A DNA stretch of 64,000 bases from positions 214,498,011-214,562,010 of the forward strand of contig CM076189.1 in assembly GCA_038277395.1 (NCBI GenBank), in the 5' to 3' direction. Shown here in pieces: positions 11,460-23,850 of the stretch (position 1 is its first letter; each line of letters starts with the position of its first letter). Position numbers and translations under genes: made by a program. This stretch comes from Dryocosmus kuriphilus. Lineage: Eukaryota; Arthropoda; Insecta; Hymenoptera; Cynipidae. The notes beneath the pieces are model-generated. The model did no database searches. It was not told where the DNA came from and saw nothing but the letters and a program-made list of their open reading frames with translations.

Positions 11460-12391
11460 CGAGGTGTGTTAAAAAAATACTCGGAATTTTTAAATTTCGC
11501 GGGTTTGGAAAGACCGATTGTCAATTTTTTTTTATTATGTTGGTATACATGCCCCTAAAGTATAATACAATCTACAGCTATATTCATTGTTTACTTTGTC
11601 TGTGGCAGCTGCTAAGGTTCAATGTGTTTTTATGAGCTTGGCGATTTTCGTTTGTTAAAAGAAATTGGTCAAAGAATTTGTATTCAATTTTGCGTAAAAA
11701 ATGAAATAAAGTGTAACAAAGTATGTGAAATGTTAACAAAGGCCTATGGTGAGTCTGTTATGGAAAAAAAAACAGGTGTTTACGAGTGGTATAAGCGTTT
11801 CCAAGATGGCCGTGAAGAAGTTAAAGATGACGAACGTCCCGGACGCCCCAGCACATCAACAACCGATGAAAACGTGAAAAAAGTGACAGAAATGGTTACG
11901 AACAATCGCCGAATCACAATCAGAGAAGTCGCTGATGAAGTTGGCATATCGATTGGCTCATGCCATGACATTTTTTCGAACGTTTTGGGTATGAAACACG
12001 TTTCAGCAAAATTTGTTCCAAAATTAACGATAATGCACCTGTTCACACTTCATTGCTTGTTCGTGAATTTTTGGCCAAAAATAATACTTTAGTATTGCCC
12101 CAGGCTCCATATTCGCCAGACATGGCTTCGTATGACTTTTTCTTATTTCCAAAAATAAAGAAAAACTTAAAGGGCCGTCGTTTCACAAGCATAGATGACA
12201 TTAAAAGCGCATCGCTGAAAGAACTAAAGCCTATCCAAAAGATCAAGTTTGAGACGTATTTCAAGGATTGGCAGAAGCGCTGTCACAAGTGCATAATATC
12301 TGATGGGGACTACTTTGAAGGAAACAAGACGAATTATTAAATATTTTTTTCAAAAAAAAAAAAATTCCGGGTATTTTTTGAACACACCTCG
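11460..12391 (+). mobile_element. mariner transposon, internally deleted
   Basis: A 932-bp element bounded by TA on both sides (11458-11459 and 12392-12393). Its terminal inverted repeats begin CGAGGTGTGTT and read roughly CGAGGTGTGTTCAAAAAATA. The body encodes both ends of a mariner transposase with the middle missing. Complete mariners are about 1.3 kb, so roughly 350 bp have been lost. Confidence 0.95.
11622..12340 (+). pseudogene. mariner transposase, central deletion
   Basis: The N-terminal DNA-binding part is well preserved: QRICIQFCVKNEIKC, then YKRFQDGREEVKDDERPGRP and a second helix-turn-helix ending VGISIGSCHDIF...FVPKL. At about 12027 the frame breaks. The homology resumes in another frame with NDNAPVHTS (second catalytic Asp region), PYSPDMASYDFFLFPK (third Asp) and the family-typical tail CHKCIISDGDYFEG. 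The segment with the first catalytic Asp (GDE) is absent. The product cannot be active. The start codon is uncertain because mariner homology begins a little inside this frame. Confidence 0.93.
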
Positions 12392-12393
12392 TA

Positions 12394-14722
12394 TATCTTC
12401 AAATGTTTTAAATTGTGCAATTATTCAATGGTTTAATAGTTTCCAGGAATTTCTGCTTTTTTTTTTAAACCCTTTATTAAATTTACGTTTATTTTATATT
12501 AAGCACTGATTGTGATCAACAATATTTTTGTCAATTAAAAGAAGGATCTTAAATAAGAAACCCCAGGTAGTAAAATGTCGAGTGGAGTCGGAGGACAATC
12601 CGACTGACTATATTCGTACATAACCATGGGTCGGTCCCCCATTATGGACGGGATTAAGTTGTCAAAACATTTAAGCTGATAAGTGTGTGCCTTATTTATA
12701 CCAAAATAAATGTCACCTTAGGGACCAAAATCCGACAATTATTTTCATTTAATTTCTCTACTAATTGTCCCATTAGGTTAAAAAATACATTATAACAAAT
12801 GCTTCCACAATGTAACTTCAACAAAGAAATGTACAAGTTTTATCGTTATGCAAAAAGGTATTGTTTAAAGAATATCAACTTCCTAGACACACCTAAGCAT
12901 ATACCTTTCCTGCACTTGGCTCAGTAGACAAAATCCTTATCAGTGCATACAATAAAGATATGCAATGAGTCATATGATCGTGTCACATGTCTTCAATATT
13001 TCTAAAGATTGTCCTTTGAGTGTTAGATGACATGCACGGATTTATTGAATGTGTCATTTACCTTTTTCAAAAATAAAATTAATCAAGTTTGAATATCCTT
13101 ACTCGACGACTTTTACTTACATGCGCGTAGATGAAATCAGCATGTAAGCATGCAACTACCTGCTATGTACTCAATCAAGTAGATGAGCAGAAGTGTGTAC
13201 AGCAGGATGAATGAGATAAGAAAGTTCCTTTTTTTGCTGTTGTTAAAGTCATAATACAAATTAAACATGTACTAAATAATGTTTATTGCATTTTTAATCA
13301 AAAACTTTCGCCCTCGAAATGAATCTGAGATTGACAATTGTCCTTGGTCCATATAAGTGACAAATACTTTCTTTGGTAGATCAGAAACTACCAACTGGTA
13401 CACGCAATTAAGCCAAATTTTAAAATCAGATCAGAATATGCAATTTAAGATTGAACAGAAAGCATGTATGCTTCATAAACTCCTCAACACAATTTCTTTG
13501 AAGAAAACAGAATGAAGTGGGTGTAGTACTTGCCAGGAAACGTAGTAAACTATTAGGAACTGCACTAAAGTGTGAATCAGCAACTTGTCACATTATACAA
13601 TCTCAGTCACTAAAGAAATGTTATAAAATTTGTCATCAAGAGAAGATTAAGCGAAGTTAATAAGTCTTAATCAGATTGCGGAATTAAGTTGTATGTAGAA
13701 GGGAGCTACAGAACATTATGGAATATTTACTTACATATATTGGTATCAGGCTGTGTTTTCACACCACTGAGTTTTCCAATTAAAACTTTGTCCCTAAATT
13801 ATCAGCTATGATTTATGCAATCCCTAAAGTTCATACCCAACTCTAGAGAAATAAAAAAGCCAAAAAAACAAGTAAAATAAAATCTTATTTGGCAGTTTTT
13901 GATGGCTTACTTTAAGAAAACAATTAAAAGAAACATTAAGGAACATAGTAGCAACATGGTGTGTAGAGGATCATACAAAGGAGTATGGTAACAAAAAGTA
14001 CGAAATATACTCTAAAGGAATATGCAACCAAAGAATCGTGATCTAGAGGAAATAAGTTCGATTTTTGAAGGGTTTTAAAAAATGCCTAAAGGAAGGAGAA
14101 TCTCGGGCGTGTTAGGGCGCATCTATATAGAGTATATAGTACTCACGATTACGGCGTGTTCCAGAGGATGCAGTGAGTAATCCGATGTCCTGTCCTCCTC
14201 TTAAGAGAAGACCAGATTCGATATGGAGAACCAATAAAACAACATTAGAAGAATACGGACACGTAATTTTTAGATTTTTTTTACGTTTCGCGTACTACGT
14301 ACTGTGTACGCACACTCGCGGTTTTCACGATTTGCACACCGACACCGCTGTTACTCCGGTGTACCAAGCGGTACGAGAAACGTTATAGTCGAAAGGCCTC
14401 GGACCGCCATGCACAGACTGTCGTGTCTGACTCTGGACTCCGCGAGTCTCGCGCATGCCTTCATCGAGCCACTTCACGAGCCAAGTTCCCACCGAACTAA
14501 CATCGTGGTTATCACAAACACATCCGCTGGTGGAATGCCTTCTTATCGACTGTGGAGGCGCTATCTTTTGGAAAGGTGCTACACTGGCTTGTGGACTTGG
14601 TAAGGTCGATATGTTGGATGATTGATGATTGTTTATGAATCGATGGTAAGGATTGGATTTTCAAAACGTTGGTGATATGGTAACATGGTTCTGCAGTGGG
14701 ACTAGGATAGAGAATGTGTAGA
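12394..14722. other. Interval without supported genes; slightly GC-richer 14270-14600
   Basis: Unique-looking sequence with no recognisable domain on either strand. Between 14270 and 14600 base composition is more balanced and two overlapping open frames of 71 and 99 codons occur. Neither shows a domain, a signal peptide or convincing splice signals. It could hold an unrecognised exon or promoter of a host gene, but nothing here proves that. Confidence 0.4.
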
Positions 14723-14739
14723 AATTACCCAGGTAGCCA

Positions 14740-16405
14740 GAGTTGTAGTTCAACCTGGCTCAACTAGTTGGTGATCAATTTTTTTCGTCAACTTTAAGCC
14801 AACTTTACGTCAACTTCGAATTTACAACTGTTACTGTCAAGTTGTTGTCCGATTGCGGCAATAGATTAACGGAAAGTTGCCAACTTAACCTCATTTTGCG
14901 TTTGACGGTAACAAGTTGTCGTTCAACTATTGGTATCAACTTTTTTCGTCAACAAGTCAACTTCAGAATTTACAACTGTTACCGTCAAGTTGTTGTCCGA
15001 TTGCGGCAATAGATTAACGGAAAGTTGCTCTACCAACTTAACCTCATTTTGCGGTTAGTTTGACGGTAACAAGTTGTCGTTCAACTAGATGGTGATCAAT
15101 TTTTTTCGTCAACTTTAAGCCAACTTTACGTCAACTTCAGAATTTACAACTGTTACTGTTAAGTTGTTGTCCGATTGCGGCAATAGATTAACGGAAAGTT
15201 GCTCTACCAACTTAACCTCATTTTGCGGTTAGTTTGACGGTAACAAGTTGTCGTTCAACTAGATGGTGATCAATTTTTTTCGTCAACTTTAAGCCAACTT
15301 TACGTCAACTTCAGAATTTACAACTGTTACCGATTGTCAATAGATTAACGGAAAGTTTGTTGTCCGATTTTGCGGCAATAGATTAGTTGGTGATCAACGT
15401 CAACTTTAAGCCAACTTTACGTCAACTTCAGAATTTACAAAGATTGCGGCAATAGATTAACTCTACCAACTTAACCTCATTTTGCGGTTAGTTTGACGGT
15501 AACAAGTTGTCGTTCAACTAGATGGTGATCAATTTTTTTCGTCAACTTTAAGCCAACTTTACGTCAACTTCAGAATTTGTCCGATTGCGGCAATAGATTA
15601 ACGGAAAGTTGCTCTACCAACTTTTTTTCGTTAGTTTGACGGTAACAAGTTGTCGTTCAACTAGATGGTGATCAATTTTTTACGTCAACTTTAAGCCAAC
15701 TTTACGTCAACTTCAGAATTTACAACTGTTACTGTTAAGTTGTTGTCCGATTGCGGCAATAGATTAACGGAAAGTTGCTCTACCAACTTAACCTCATTTT
15801 GCGGTTAGTTTGACGGTAACAAGTTGTCGTTCAACTAGTTGGTGATCAATTTTTTTCGTCAACTTTAAGCCAATTTTACGTCAACTTCAGAATTTACAAC
15901 TGTTACTGTCAAGTTGTTGTCCGATTGCGGCATAGATTAACGGAAAGTTGCTCTACCAACTTAACCTCATTTTGCGGTTAGTTTGACGGTAACAAGTTTG
16001 ACTAGTTGGTGGTCAAACAAGTTGTAGTTCAACTGTTACCGTTGTTGTGATTAAAAAGTTGCTCTTTTTCGTCAACGGTTTAAGCGGTAACAAGTTGTCG
16101 TTCAACTTAATTCAACTTTTTTGTCAACAGAATTTTACAACTGTTACCGTCACCGTCAAGTTGTTGTCCGATTGCGGCAGTAGATTAAGGAAAGTTGCTC
16201 ACCAACTTAACCTCAATTTGCGGTTAGTTTGACCAGTTTGACGGTAACAAGTTGTAGTTCAACTAGTTGGTGATAAACTTTTTTCGTCAACTTTAAGCCA
16301 ACTTTAATTCAACTGCAGAATTTACAACTGTTACCGTCAAGTTGTTGTCCGATTGCGGTATATTAACGGAAAGTTGCTCACCAACTTAACCTCAATTTTC
16401 GGTTC
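14740..16405 (+). repeat. ~175-bp satellite array
   Basis: About nine copies, several with deletions, of a unit containing TTTTTTTCGTCAACTTTAAG, CCAACTTTACGTCAACTTC, GTTGTCCGATTGCGGCAATA, GATTAACGGAAAGTTGC and GGTAACAAGTTGTCGTTCAA. The unit is itself built of GTCAAC/GTTGAC-type words in both orientations. Copies in the middle are very similar, and those at both edges are more diverged and truncated, as in a satellite kept even by unequal exchange. Confidence 0.9.
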
Positions 16406-16439
16406 GTTGGGCTATCTTAGCAATGTGCCGTTGAAAGTT

Positions 16440-18420
16440 TCATTTGGAAACTTTCACTTTGAAAGTTTCAAAACGTGAAATTTATGATCAATAAATTTTT
16501 TACGAAACTTATGAAAATTTAACAAATTTAGCGTATATAATTTCAATATTTTGGAATGTTTACATTACAAACTTTATATATTAAAGTATTTTATCAAATT
16601 TCAAATCATTGTTAAAAACTTAAAAGGATTTCAAACAATTTCAAGTAATTTAAAAAAATTTCAAAGGGTTTTATATAATTTAGAGTGATTTGAAAAAATT
16701 TTCAAAATATTTCAATGCATTTAAAACTATTTCAACAAATTTCGAAAGATTTCAAGCGACTTCAAATGATTTTAAGAAATTTCTGACAATTTCAAGTGAT
16801 TTGAAGAAATTTCGAAGAATTTTAAAGGATTTGCCAAGGATTCTGAAGGATCTTAAACAATCTAGAGTGATTTAAAAAAAAATGGAAAAAATTTTTAATC
16901 ATTTTCAAATATTTTAATCAATTTCGAAAGATTTTAAGAAATGATTTTTAAAAAATTCAAAGGTTTTTAAACGATATTAAAAATTTAAAAGGATTTAAAA
17001 TAATTTAGAACGATTTTAAGTAATTTAAAAATATTTTAAAGTATTTAAAAGAATTTGGAATAATTTTTACAAAATTTCAAAATACATGAAAACATTTAAA
17101 AAATATTTTTAAAAATTTGGAAGGATTTTAAGTGACTTCAAATGATTTTAAAATTTTTTCAAGAGATTTTAAAGGATCGTGTAATATTTTAAGGAATTAA
17201 AATGATCTTGAAGAATTTCGATGAAATTTAAAAAGATTTAAAAGTAATAATGGTTTTTCAAAATTTTTTTTACGAATATTTTTAAATTTTTAAGAAATTT
17301 GGAAATATTGTAAAGTATTTAAAAGTTGCTTTTGAATTTTAAAGAATATAAAGCGATTTTAAGCAGATCTCAAAATATCTCAATAAATTAAAAAATATTT
17401 TTACTAATTTTTAGAAGATTTTCAGTGACTTTTTGATTTCTTAAGAGATTTTAAGGTATATCAAAGTATTTTAAATAAATTTAAGTGATTTTAAAACATT
17501 TTAAAGATGTTGAAGTGACTTTTAAAATATTTAATAGTATTTTATTAAATTTCGAATTATTTTTAAATATTCGAAGACATTTGGAACAATTTATAGTGAT
17601 TTTAAGATATTTCCAAGAACATTGAAAGATTTTAAAGAATTTCGAGTGATCTTAAAAATATTTTTAATATTTTAAAAAGTTTCAATGGATTTTGAGCGAC
17701 TTCGAAAGAGTTTAAGGAATTTCAAGAGATTTTAAAGGATTTTGTAATATTTTAAAGTATTTCAAGAGATTTAAAAGAATTTAAAGGAATTTTAAAATTA
17801 TTTTCAAAAATTTCAAAATATGTTCAGTGATTTTAAAGAACTTTAAGAGATTTTATAAAATAGAAAATAAATAGACTACTTCAAAACAATTTTAAGGGAT
17901 TTCAAGACATTTTAAATGCATTGGAAAAATTTCAAGATATTTCAAAGAAACTTAAAAGAATATCAAGAGATTTTAAGTGATTCTTTGGAATTTTTTAGAT
18001 ATTTTAAGGAATAAAAAATATTTTTAAAGTGTTCAAGAGATTTTTAAGGATTCTTAAGAATATAAAGTGATTTCAAAAACATCTCAAAGTATGTTAATAA
18101 AATTTTAAAAGGATTTTAAATGATTTTTAGCAGTTTCAGAGGATAATAAAGGATTTTCAAAAACTTTAAACTTTTTTTAAAAATATTTCTAATGATTTTT
18201 GGAAATTTTCTAAGTTTTAAATGAGTTTCAGGATTTTAAAGAGATTTAGGTAATTTTGAATGAATTTAAAGAATTTTAAGGGATTTCAAAGAAACTTTAA
18301 AGAATTTTAAGAGATTTCATATGATTTGGGAATCTTTTAGAGATTCTAAAACATTACGAAATATTCCAAGAAAATTCAAGGAATTTTTAATGATTCTAAA
18401 GAACTTAAAGTGATTTTTAA
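16440..18420. repeat. Degenerate AT-rich short-repeat arm (left)
   Basis: About 2 kb of imperfect 10-14-mers of the type GATTTTAAGGAATTTCAA in one orientation. The same type continues at 19650-19860 after the inserted repeat copy B, then appears reversed (CTTGAAATCCTTTAAAATC type) at 19900-20130. Arms of short tandem words in opposite orientation recall foldback transposons. No coding capacity is evident. Confidence 0.7.
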
Positions 18421-18425
18421 AAAAA

Positions 18426-19643
18426 TCTGCCCGCTTCGCGGGCACATTCTCATCGCGCGCTTCGCGCGAAGCATGAGCACGCCTGGGGCGCGCGTCTGTT
18501 GGCACTCGCGCTTCGCGCTCGATAGATTATTCACCTCGCGCTACGCGCTCGGTGTTTATGGATCGTATAAACCTTTAAATTAAAAATTACAAAAGAAGTT
18601 ATTTTACTTAAGGCTCTATCGCCCTTAAGGAATACGTTCTCATCATGACACTCGCGCTTCGCGCTCGATAATTACATTTTTTTAAAACACATTGTAGATT
18701 GGTAAAATTTTTTTGCGATTTTCCAAATTTTCACAATACAGGATTTCGATTCTTCAAAGTAAAACGATGAGTCTTATGAATAAATTTTGTAGCTCTTTCC
18801 AAGGTGAGCAACTCTGCTTGTTAATATTTTCTCATATCTTGCATGGTTTTGCTGAAAAGTAGTTTTCTTTATATTTCATAACATATTTCACAAATAACTC
18901 AAAAACTACGCGTCTGCTCAAAAAAATGATAGAAGCAAATTTGTAGACCTTTTTGAGTCGAACAACCTTATTCATTATTATTTTACCGTATCTTCCATAG
19001 TTTGGCGGGAAATTTAAAATTTTTTATTTTTAATAACGTTTTATCGATTAAAACAAAAACTGTGCATTTTATCAAAAAATGGTTGAAACAAAATTTTTAG
19101 ATCTTTTTAAATTGAACAACTTTGTTTTTTACCATTTTTTTGTATCTTGAATATTTTGGCGAGAAACCAGAGTTTTTTAATTTTGATAGCGTTTTCTTGA
19201 TTAAATCAAAAACTGTTCATTTTATTGAAAAACGGTTAAGACAAAATTGGTAGACTTTTTTAAGATGAACAATTTTACTTTCTTACGTTTTTTTTGTATC
19301 TCTCATATTTTAGCCGGAAAATGGATTTTTTGATTTTGTGAAAACCGTTTTTGATGGATAAAACCATAACCGTTAGTCAAAAACCGCTGATTAACGAACT
19401 CGTCCTTTCTTTTTACCCCTTAAAGAAGTGTACAAAGGCACACTCCAATCCGATGAGTCCTTCGAAAGTTATCGTGGGAACAGACTCCGACGACGACAAC
19501 GACGACAACGACAACAGACAGACAGACACCGTCGTAAAAACCGTTTTTTCGGATTCAGGAGGTCTCAAAACGTGGAGATTTCATGAAATCCGCGAAAGTC
19601 AAATTTTGCATAAATCTAATACCTTCTCTGATGAGAATGTAAA
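18426..19643 (+). repeat. TCTGCCCGC-headed interspersed repeat, copy B
   Basis: Same architecture and same ends as copy A: TCTGCCCGCTTCGCGGGC at the head and GATGAGAATGTAAA at the tail. It is inserted inside the degenerate AT-rich arm, with arm sequence resuming directly after it. Its 116-codon open frame carries the same protein-like text as copy A. The differences I compared between the copies are not concentrated at synonymous sites, which argues against coding selection. Confidence 0.75.
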
Positions 19644-20784
19644 TTTCAATGATGGATCTCAAACCATTTTTAAAAGTTTGAAAGGATTTCAATCGATTTA
19701 AAGCGATTTAAAGAAGTTTCGAGGGATTTTAGAGGTGTATAAAGAAATTGTAAATATTTAGAAGGATTTATAATGATTTTAAGGAACTTTAAGGGTTTTT
19801 AAAGAACTTAAAAAAATCCAGTATTTTCAAGACATTCCATGTCATTTCGAATGAATTTGAAGAATTACAAGGTCGGCCTGGGCTTAAAAGTATTTTAATA
19901 GATTTTTAAATACCTATTTACATTTATATTCTTTAAATTTTGTAACATTCTTAAAAATTATTTTAAATCTTTTGAAATACTTTCAATTAAATTTTTTTTA
20001 TAAATCCCCTAGAACTCCTTAAAAACGCTTGAAATCGCTTCAAATCCTTTGAAAATAAAAAAAAATCCTTTAAGATCTCTTAAAACGCTTTGAAATGTTT
20101 TTAAAATCTCTTTAAACTCTTGAAAATCATTTAAAATAGCGAACGCTAATTTTCTCGGTTAAAATTATTAAAATAATTGTAAACGCTTCTTCAGGTGCAG
20201 TGAAATTAAAAAATTATTTATTGCTTCTCGAATATTACTTAGAAATTATTTGATTTGTATAAACAAATAATTTATTTATCGCTAGAAAATTGCTTAGAGA
20301 TTGGCTGAACTGATGATATCAATATTTAATTAATTATCTCAATTTCTGGTTTTAAACAAAGATAAACAGCTTTAATTACAAGATATGGTAAACAGACAAA
20401 AAAATTACATGAGGTGTAAAATATAAATAAGTTTCATGAACAAAATTGATTAAAAGTGTTTTAATTAAGTTATTATAAATCATGAACAAACTTTCAAACT
20501 TTGCCGCGTCTTTATGTTAGGTTATGTTAGTTCTGACTCAGTTTATTTAATATTTGAGTAGGTTTGACAGTTTTTAGAAAGGAAGATGTAGTTTATAATA
20601 TGGAAAGGCTTATTTCGAATGTAAATGAGGCATTTTCCAATCTATAATTATCATAAATGTAGCTAAAAACCCTAAAGTTTCATAAATTTCACTGGCATTG
20701 AAACTTTTCATTGAAACTTTCCACCGAAAGTTTCAGAAAGTATAAGTTTCTGAAACGGCACATGGCTAGGCTATCTGGGTAATT

Positions 20785-21210
20785 GCAGGTCATAAATTTG
20801 AACAAAAGATAAATCATATAATTAATGAGAGGTAACAGTTCCAGTCGGGAACTATAAATATATCTATAAATTGGAACTGTACAACAGATAAGACATAACT
20901 CTGCATTGATCTGTACATATATGAACAATAAACATTTATGAACAATGAACATATTTTCAAACGCATAATTTGCGGGCATTGATTTTTCGCCAAGTATAAA
21001 GATCACTGCTATTATTCTTGCATCAAAAGGATCAAAAGTTCAGAATTCAAATAAAGAAGATTTAGAAATTATCTAAACCAAAATACGTGGTCAATAAGTG
21101 CTTGCTTTCTTACCTTTTCAGGTATAAGATTTATTATTGTGTCTATTATTTTCTTCCTTATGTAAACCACAAAGGGTAGGTGTGTCAATAAGTCCAGTCA
21201 ATATTATATA
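20785..21210. other. Short interval without supported features
   Basis: No domain, repeat boundary or RNA gene was recognised between the foldback element and the Penelope-like element. Confidence 0.4.
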
Positions 21211-21257
21211 AAACGTGACGTTTCGGTGACCATGTGTGTCACCCTTTTCAAACATTT
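21211..21257 (-). ncRNA. Hammerhead-type ribozyme fold with degenerate core
   Basis: On the minus strand: stem I AAATGT pairs with ACGTTT (one G-T pair). The first core half reads TTGAAAA where CTGATGA is expected. Stem II is GGTGAC with GTCACC around a short loop. Then come the intact GAAAC and GTC cleavage triplet, directly before the 3' strand of stem I. Architecture and order match the hammerheads known from Penelope-like elements. Three core changes, including the catalytic G to A, should abolish self-cleavage in this copy. Confidence 0.6.
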
Positions 21258-21727
21258 ATTAAAATGATTTTCACTTTAATTAAAACATAAATATGTATAA
21301 ATAAAACTTAATGTGTATCTATTATTTAGTTTTTTTAAAAATGTTCAACTTACAAATTTTTGTATAAATTCCTATTTCTTATTAAATTCAACTGTTGTCT
21401 TCACTTATTATAATTAAATATTAATTTCTTGTATTAAAATTTTATTAACTTTTGACAATTTCCTTATTCTTAGTGTTATTAATTAAAAACGTTTGTATTC
21501 CAACTCTGAAATTTGAGAGAGAAGATGTAATATGTCATCACCTTCAGAGTTGGTAGTCGACTGGTAGCTACTAATCGAATACATAATATTTTATTATCGA
21601 TGTAGACTAAGATAAATCCTTGTAAAGAATGTAATAGAGAAGGAGAGAATGTCAATGTATTGAAACGTAAAGTGACATTTAATTTAGTGTGCATTTGAAC
21701 TATTGTTAAGTTTATATATTGAATTTA

Positions 21728-23697
21728 TCAGATAAATTTTATAAAATTCTTATAAATGTTATCCAGTTTTTCTATTTCTTTTATTTTATTTAAAGCTAAT
21801 GGGAACTCTTTTTTTATAAACATCATTTCTGCCATTAATCTTTTTTTTTTAAATTCTTTTTTCTGTGTAAAATTTTAACATTGTCCCAATCCATATCATG
21901 TCGAGTTAAAATTCTGTGTTCTGAAATTACCGACAATTCATCTTGTGTTATATTATTTTTATGTTCATTGATCCTCTTTGAGAGATTTCTCTTAGTCTGT
22001 CCTATATAGCATCTATTACAATCTGAACATTCTATTTTATACACAACATTTATCTCATTACCAATTTCCAACTTGTCCTTGCCAGTTTTTATGTTATTGA
22101 TTAATGTGTCATTAATTTGTTCTACTAAATTAATGTTGTATTTTTTTTTAATATTCTACTCAATTTATCGTTCAAACCATCCACGAAAGGTAAACTAATT
22201 GTTCTGTTTCTATCTACTGTTTCTGTTTCATTGTCTAAACTGTCATTATTATGTTTGTTATTAGTTATGCATTGGATTCGTTTTTTAATATATTTTTGTG
22301 TGAATTTTATAGGATAGTTGTTGTCTTTAAGAGTATTAATTATGAATTTTAAATTTTCTTTATGAAAACATTTATCAGATAATAATATAACTTTATCTAC
22401 CAAATTGTATATAGTACTAATTTTAAATTTTGTTAGGTGGTTTGAAAAATAATTAATATAGCGTCCCGAGAACGTTGGTTTATGATACCAATTAATTAAT
22501 AAATGATTATCTGTTCTTGTAATGGTGACATCAAGAAAATTTAATTTGTTGTCTGTTTCAATTTCAGCTGTGAATTTTAATCTATTGTGATAATTGTTAA
22601 AAATCTCTAATGTTGTAATAATTTGATCTGAAGGGATGATAGTAAATATGTCGTCAACGTATCTTTTATATATAATCGGTTTAAATTCTAATTTATTTAG
22701 ACATTCTTCTTCCAAATCTAACATTACTATGTCCGAAATAATCGGTGATAACGGTGACCCCATGAGGGCACCGAATTTTTGTGCATAATATTTATTATCA
22801 AAAGAAAAGCTTGTGGATTTTAAAACAAATTTAATTACTTTGATGAAACTGTCCTTTGTTAAATTTAAATAGTATTTAATGTGTGTCCATTTTTTTTCTA
22901 TACCTCTAATGACAAGTTTAATTGGAATATTCGTAAAAAGAGATTTTACATCCAGCGATATTAAAATTTGATCATGAGGAACATTTAAATTTTTAATGTT
23001 ATCAACGAATTCTTTACTGTCTTTGACATGTGAAGTAGATTTCGGGATATTATTCAATATGCATTTGAGCCAATTCGCTAATTTGTACAATGGGCTGTCT
23101 AATGATGAAACAATGATTCATAAAGGAAAATTGTCTTTGTGGATTTTTGTCAAACTATAACATCTAGGAAGTACTCCATTGTATTGTGGACAATTAAGGT
23201 ATTTATATAAATCCTGATCTATGTAATTTTTATTTTTCAAATCTTTTAAAATTTCTTGTAATTCATTACGTATTTTATGTATTGGATTTTTTTTTTGTAG
23301 AACTGTGTAAGTACTCGAGTCATTTAATAAATCCATCATTTTGTTTTTATAATCAAAAATATCCATAACAACTGTGACTATACCCTTATCTGCTCTTGTG
23401 ATTAAAATTTGATCATTATTATTTTTTTTAAATTGTTTGCATTCATCAATATCTCATGAATAATATATATGAATAACAATATGAATAATAATTCATGAAC
23501 TTTTTAATAGTGTGAAAAAATTCCATTCTAAATTCTATGTTATTATCATTATCAAATAAGAACATTTTATTTTCAACATTTTTGATAATTTCTAAAATTG
23601 GAATTTTTTTCCTATTAATTAATGGTTTTCCAAATTTTCCACCCAAGCCTAAAATTTTCTGTCTATTATCAGGTATCACTTTTGAGGAGTTAGGCAT
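21728..23697 (-). pseudogene. Penelope-like reverse transcriptase / GIY-YIG endonuclease, broken
   Basis: The protein would copy element RNA and nick target DNA. Reading down from 23697: an N-terminal block with KILGLGGKFGKP, then after a frameshift near 23450-23500 the RADKGIVTVVMD motif. The reverse transcriptase follows, with ILISLDVKSLFTNIP, GALMGSPLSPIISD and the catalytic YVDD in YKRYVDDIFT. The GIY-YIG domain begins VVYKIECSDCNRCYIGQTKR and ends HRILTRHD. Breaks are an in-frame TGA at 23115-23117 (where CGA, Arg, is expected), a one-base slip in a run of nine A near 22142, and another in an A run near 21841. The frame after that last slip ends at 21728. Total length is about 650 codons, normal for the group if the breaks are ignored. 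Confidence 0.92.
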
Positions 23698-23811
23698 CTT
23701 TTAAAACACCTTTCTTATTACTTAGTCAGGTCTCAAAGGTGGAACATCGTGGCGACCTCACAGATTTGGCTGGGTGATATTATTTTTAATTGTAATTTGT
23801 TTTTTTTTGCG

Positions 23812-23850
23812 TTGATAAGGGTGTCAAGTGTGCACCGAAACGTTGACGGC
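23812..23850 (+). ncRNA. Second hammerhead-like motif, degraded
   Basis: On the plus strand TTGATAA (for CTGATGA) is followed by a GGTG/CACC stem II and then GAAACGTT. Two core positions differ from consensus and stem I is weak. It faces the opposite way to the motif at 21211-21257, as if the two ends of the Penelope-like element were inverted copies of one terminal repeat. Confidence 0.45.

Larger units (their letters stand above)
14723..20784. mobile_element. Composite foldback-type element with 16-bp ends
   Basis: AATTACCCAGGTAGCC at 14723-14738 is matched in reverse complement by the sequence at 20769-20784 with one mismatch. Subterminal sequence TAGCAATGTGCCGTTGAAAG at 16414 is likewise mirrored by TAGCCATGTGCCGTTTCAG read on the minus strand at the right end. 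Between these are a satellite array, long arms of degenerate AT-rich short repeats that change orientation near 19870, and an inserted copy B of the TCTGCCCGC repeat. No transposase is visible and no clear target duplication was found. The 14740-16405 satellite may be an expansion within the left end or a separate insertion. Confidence 0.55.
21211..23850 (-). mobile_element. Penelope-like retroelement
   Basis: The minus strand carries, in order, an N-terminal region, a reverse transcriptase and a C-terminal GIY-YIG endonuclease. This order is diagnostic of Penelope-like elements, which prime on cut target DNA and lack retroviral-type LTRs. Hammerhead-like motifs lie beyond both ends (21211-21257 on minus, 23812-23850 on plus), so the terminal sequences are in opposite orientation. 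The coding region has one stop and a few homopolymer frameshifts, so it is a fairly recent insertion but not intact. Exact outer boundaries were not resolved. Confidence 0.9.

Noticed and set aside
14173..14603. Possible host exons
   Set aside because: Two overlapping frames without domain, signal peptide or convincing splice sites; mentioned only as a slightly GC-richer stretch.
14740..16405. CRISPR-like regularly repeated array
   Set aside because: Units are about 175 bp, contiguous and without unique spacers; it is a satellite in a eukaryotic context.
20512..20535. Insect telomere-like TTAGG repeats
   Set aside because: Only two TTAGGTTATG-type words, not a tandem TTAGG array.
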